Shown: positions 5,261-5,554 of the stretch, one piece after another
Layout: each line of letters starts with the position of its first letter
Numbering within the stretch: position 1 is the stretch's first letter
Assembly (NCBI GenBank): GCA_031548875.1
Contig: JAVBQQ010000073.1
Coordinates: 1 to 5,554 of the forward strand
Length of the DNA: 5,554 nt
Reading direction: 5' to 3'
Source of the DNA: JAAYCI01 sp031548875
GTDB lineage: Bacteria; Bacillota; Clostridia; Oscillospirales; Ruminococcaceae
Notes under the pieces: generated by a model
Told to the model about the DNA's origin: nothing
The model's database searches: none
What the model saw: only the letters and a program-made list of their open reading frames with translations
Made by a program: the position numbers and the translations under genes

Positions 5261-5554
5261 ATGAAACTGATCACCGCGATCGTGCACAAAGAGGACGCCC
5301 GGCCCCTCAACCGCGCCTTGGTAGAGGCGGGTTTTTCGGCCACACAGCTGGCCACAACCGGCGGCTTTTTGCTGGCCGCCAATGTCACCTTCCTGGTGGG
5401 CGTGCAGGACAACCGCGTGGACGATTGTGTGGCCGTTTTTGCCAGGCACAGCCACACCCGCAGCGAGATGATGCCCGGCAACGCGGAGTTCGAGCCGGGC
5501 GCCGCCGTGCCTCCGCTGGCCGTCACGGTGGGCGGGGCCACCATCTTTGTGACC
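5261..5554 (+). CDS. darA: Cyclic-di-AMP receptor DarA/PstA, PII-like (98 of about 109 codons, cut by the right edge)
   Basis: DarA (YaaQ, called PstA in Staphylococcus and Listeria) is a trimeric PII-like cytoplasmic protein that binds the second messenger c-di-AMP at subunit interfaces; its downstream target is not firmly known. The product starts MKLITAIVHKEDARPLNRAL and shows the family core ATQLATTGGFLLAANVTFLV (27-46). T28, G35-F36 and N41 fall where ligand contacts are known in PstA/DarA, and G47 also matches; S26 differs from the arginine I recall in some homologues. The large loop (about 66-84) is of normal size, and VGGATIFVT at the edge matches the last strand of the family, so only about a dozen residues are missing. 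ATG 5261 has a perfect AAAGGAG (5247-5253) with a 7-nt gap. It follows the decarboxylase by 157 bp and is probably in the same transcript. Confidence 0.93.
   Translation, partial: MKLITAIVHKEDARPLNRALVEAGFSATQLATTGGFLLAANVTFLVGVQDNRVDDCVAVFARHSHTRSEMMPGNAEFEPGAAVPPLAVTVGGATIFVT

Noticed and set aside
3457..5455. Minus-strand open frames at 3457-4413, 4290-5204 and 4676-5455
   Set aside because: They lie opposite the decarboxylase and darA, show low-complexity arginine/proline/alanine composition, and arise from high GC at codon third positions.
5104..5554. Frame opening with ATG right after the decarboxylase stop and running to the window edge
   Set aside because: It has no ribosome site of its own, no recognisable motif, and from 5261 it is simply an alternative frame of darA.
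1..5554. Mobile elements, CRISPR repeats, tRNA or rRNA genes
   Set aside because: I saw no transposase or integrase motifs, no terminal inverted repeats with target duplication, no regularly spaced repeats with spacers, and no cloverleaf or rRNA signature.

Overview
The window reads as a stretch of chromosome from a high-GC, obligately anaerobic Firmicute, most likely class Clostridia in the Oscillospirales/Ruminococcaceae range. The evidence is the gene content: a cobalamin-dependent ribonucleotide reductase, a clostridial-type Orn/Lys/Arg decarboxylase-fold enzyme, and a DarA/PstA c-di-AMP receptor. Strong AGGAG-type ribosome sites and textbook sigma-A promoters fit as well. Assignment below that level would be a guess. 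GC is high inside genes and clearly lower between them, which makes the promoters easy to see. It also opens long spurious reading frames on both strands.

Layout. Positions 1-1249 (minus strand) hold the first 416 codons of a class II ribonucleotide reductase (nrdJ), cut by the left edge. Positions 1250-1455 form a divergent control region. The nrdJ promoter (TTGATA, 17 bp, TACAAT) carries a near-perfect NrdR box filling its spacer, with weaker boxes on both sides. A separate strong promoter faces right. Positions 1456-2376 encode a MYG1-family (UPF0160) DHH-like hydrolase. Positions 2377-2821 are non-coding and contain hairpins, a cluster of TGTTGAAA repeats and a third strong promoter with a structured leader. 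Positions 2822-3487 encode a six-helix rhomboid-like membrane protein without the protease catalytic residues. Only 11 bp later, 3499-5103 encodes a PLP-dependent Orn/Lys/Arg decarboxylase-family enzyme with several in-frame expansions. After a 157-bp gap, darA starts at 5261 and runs off the right edge.

How they fit together. The right half resembles the yaaO-tmk-yaaQ(darA) neighbourhood of Bacillus and many Clostridia, but thymidylate kinase (tmk) is missing from its expected place between the decarboxylase and darA. The rhomboid-like gene, the decarboxylase and darA probably form one transcription unit from the promoter at 2683-2711, since no convincing terminator or promoter separates them. 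nrdJ is a separate unit, inferred to be controlled by the repressor NrdR in response to nucleotide status. I found no mobile element, CRISPR array, tRNA or rRNA. Nothing here demands a wholly new system. The most informative points are the NrdR-box promoter, the missing tmk, the protease-dead rhomboid coupled to a decarboxylase, and the expanded decarboxylase.
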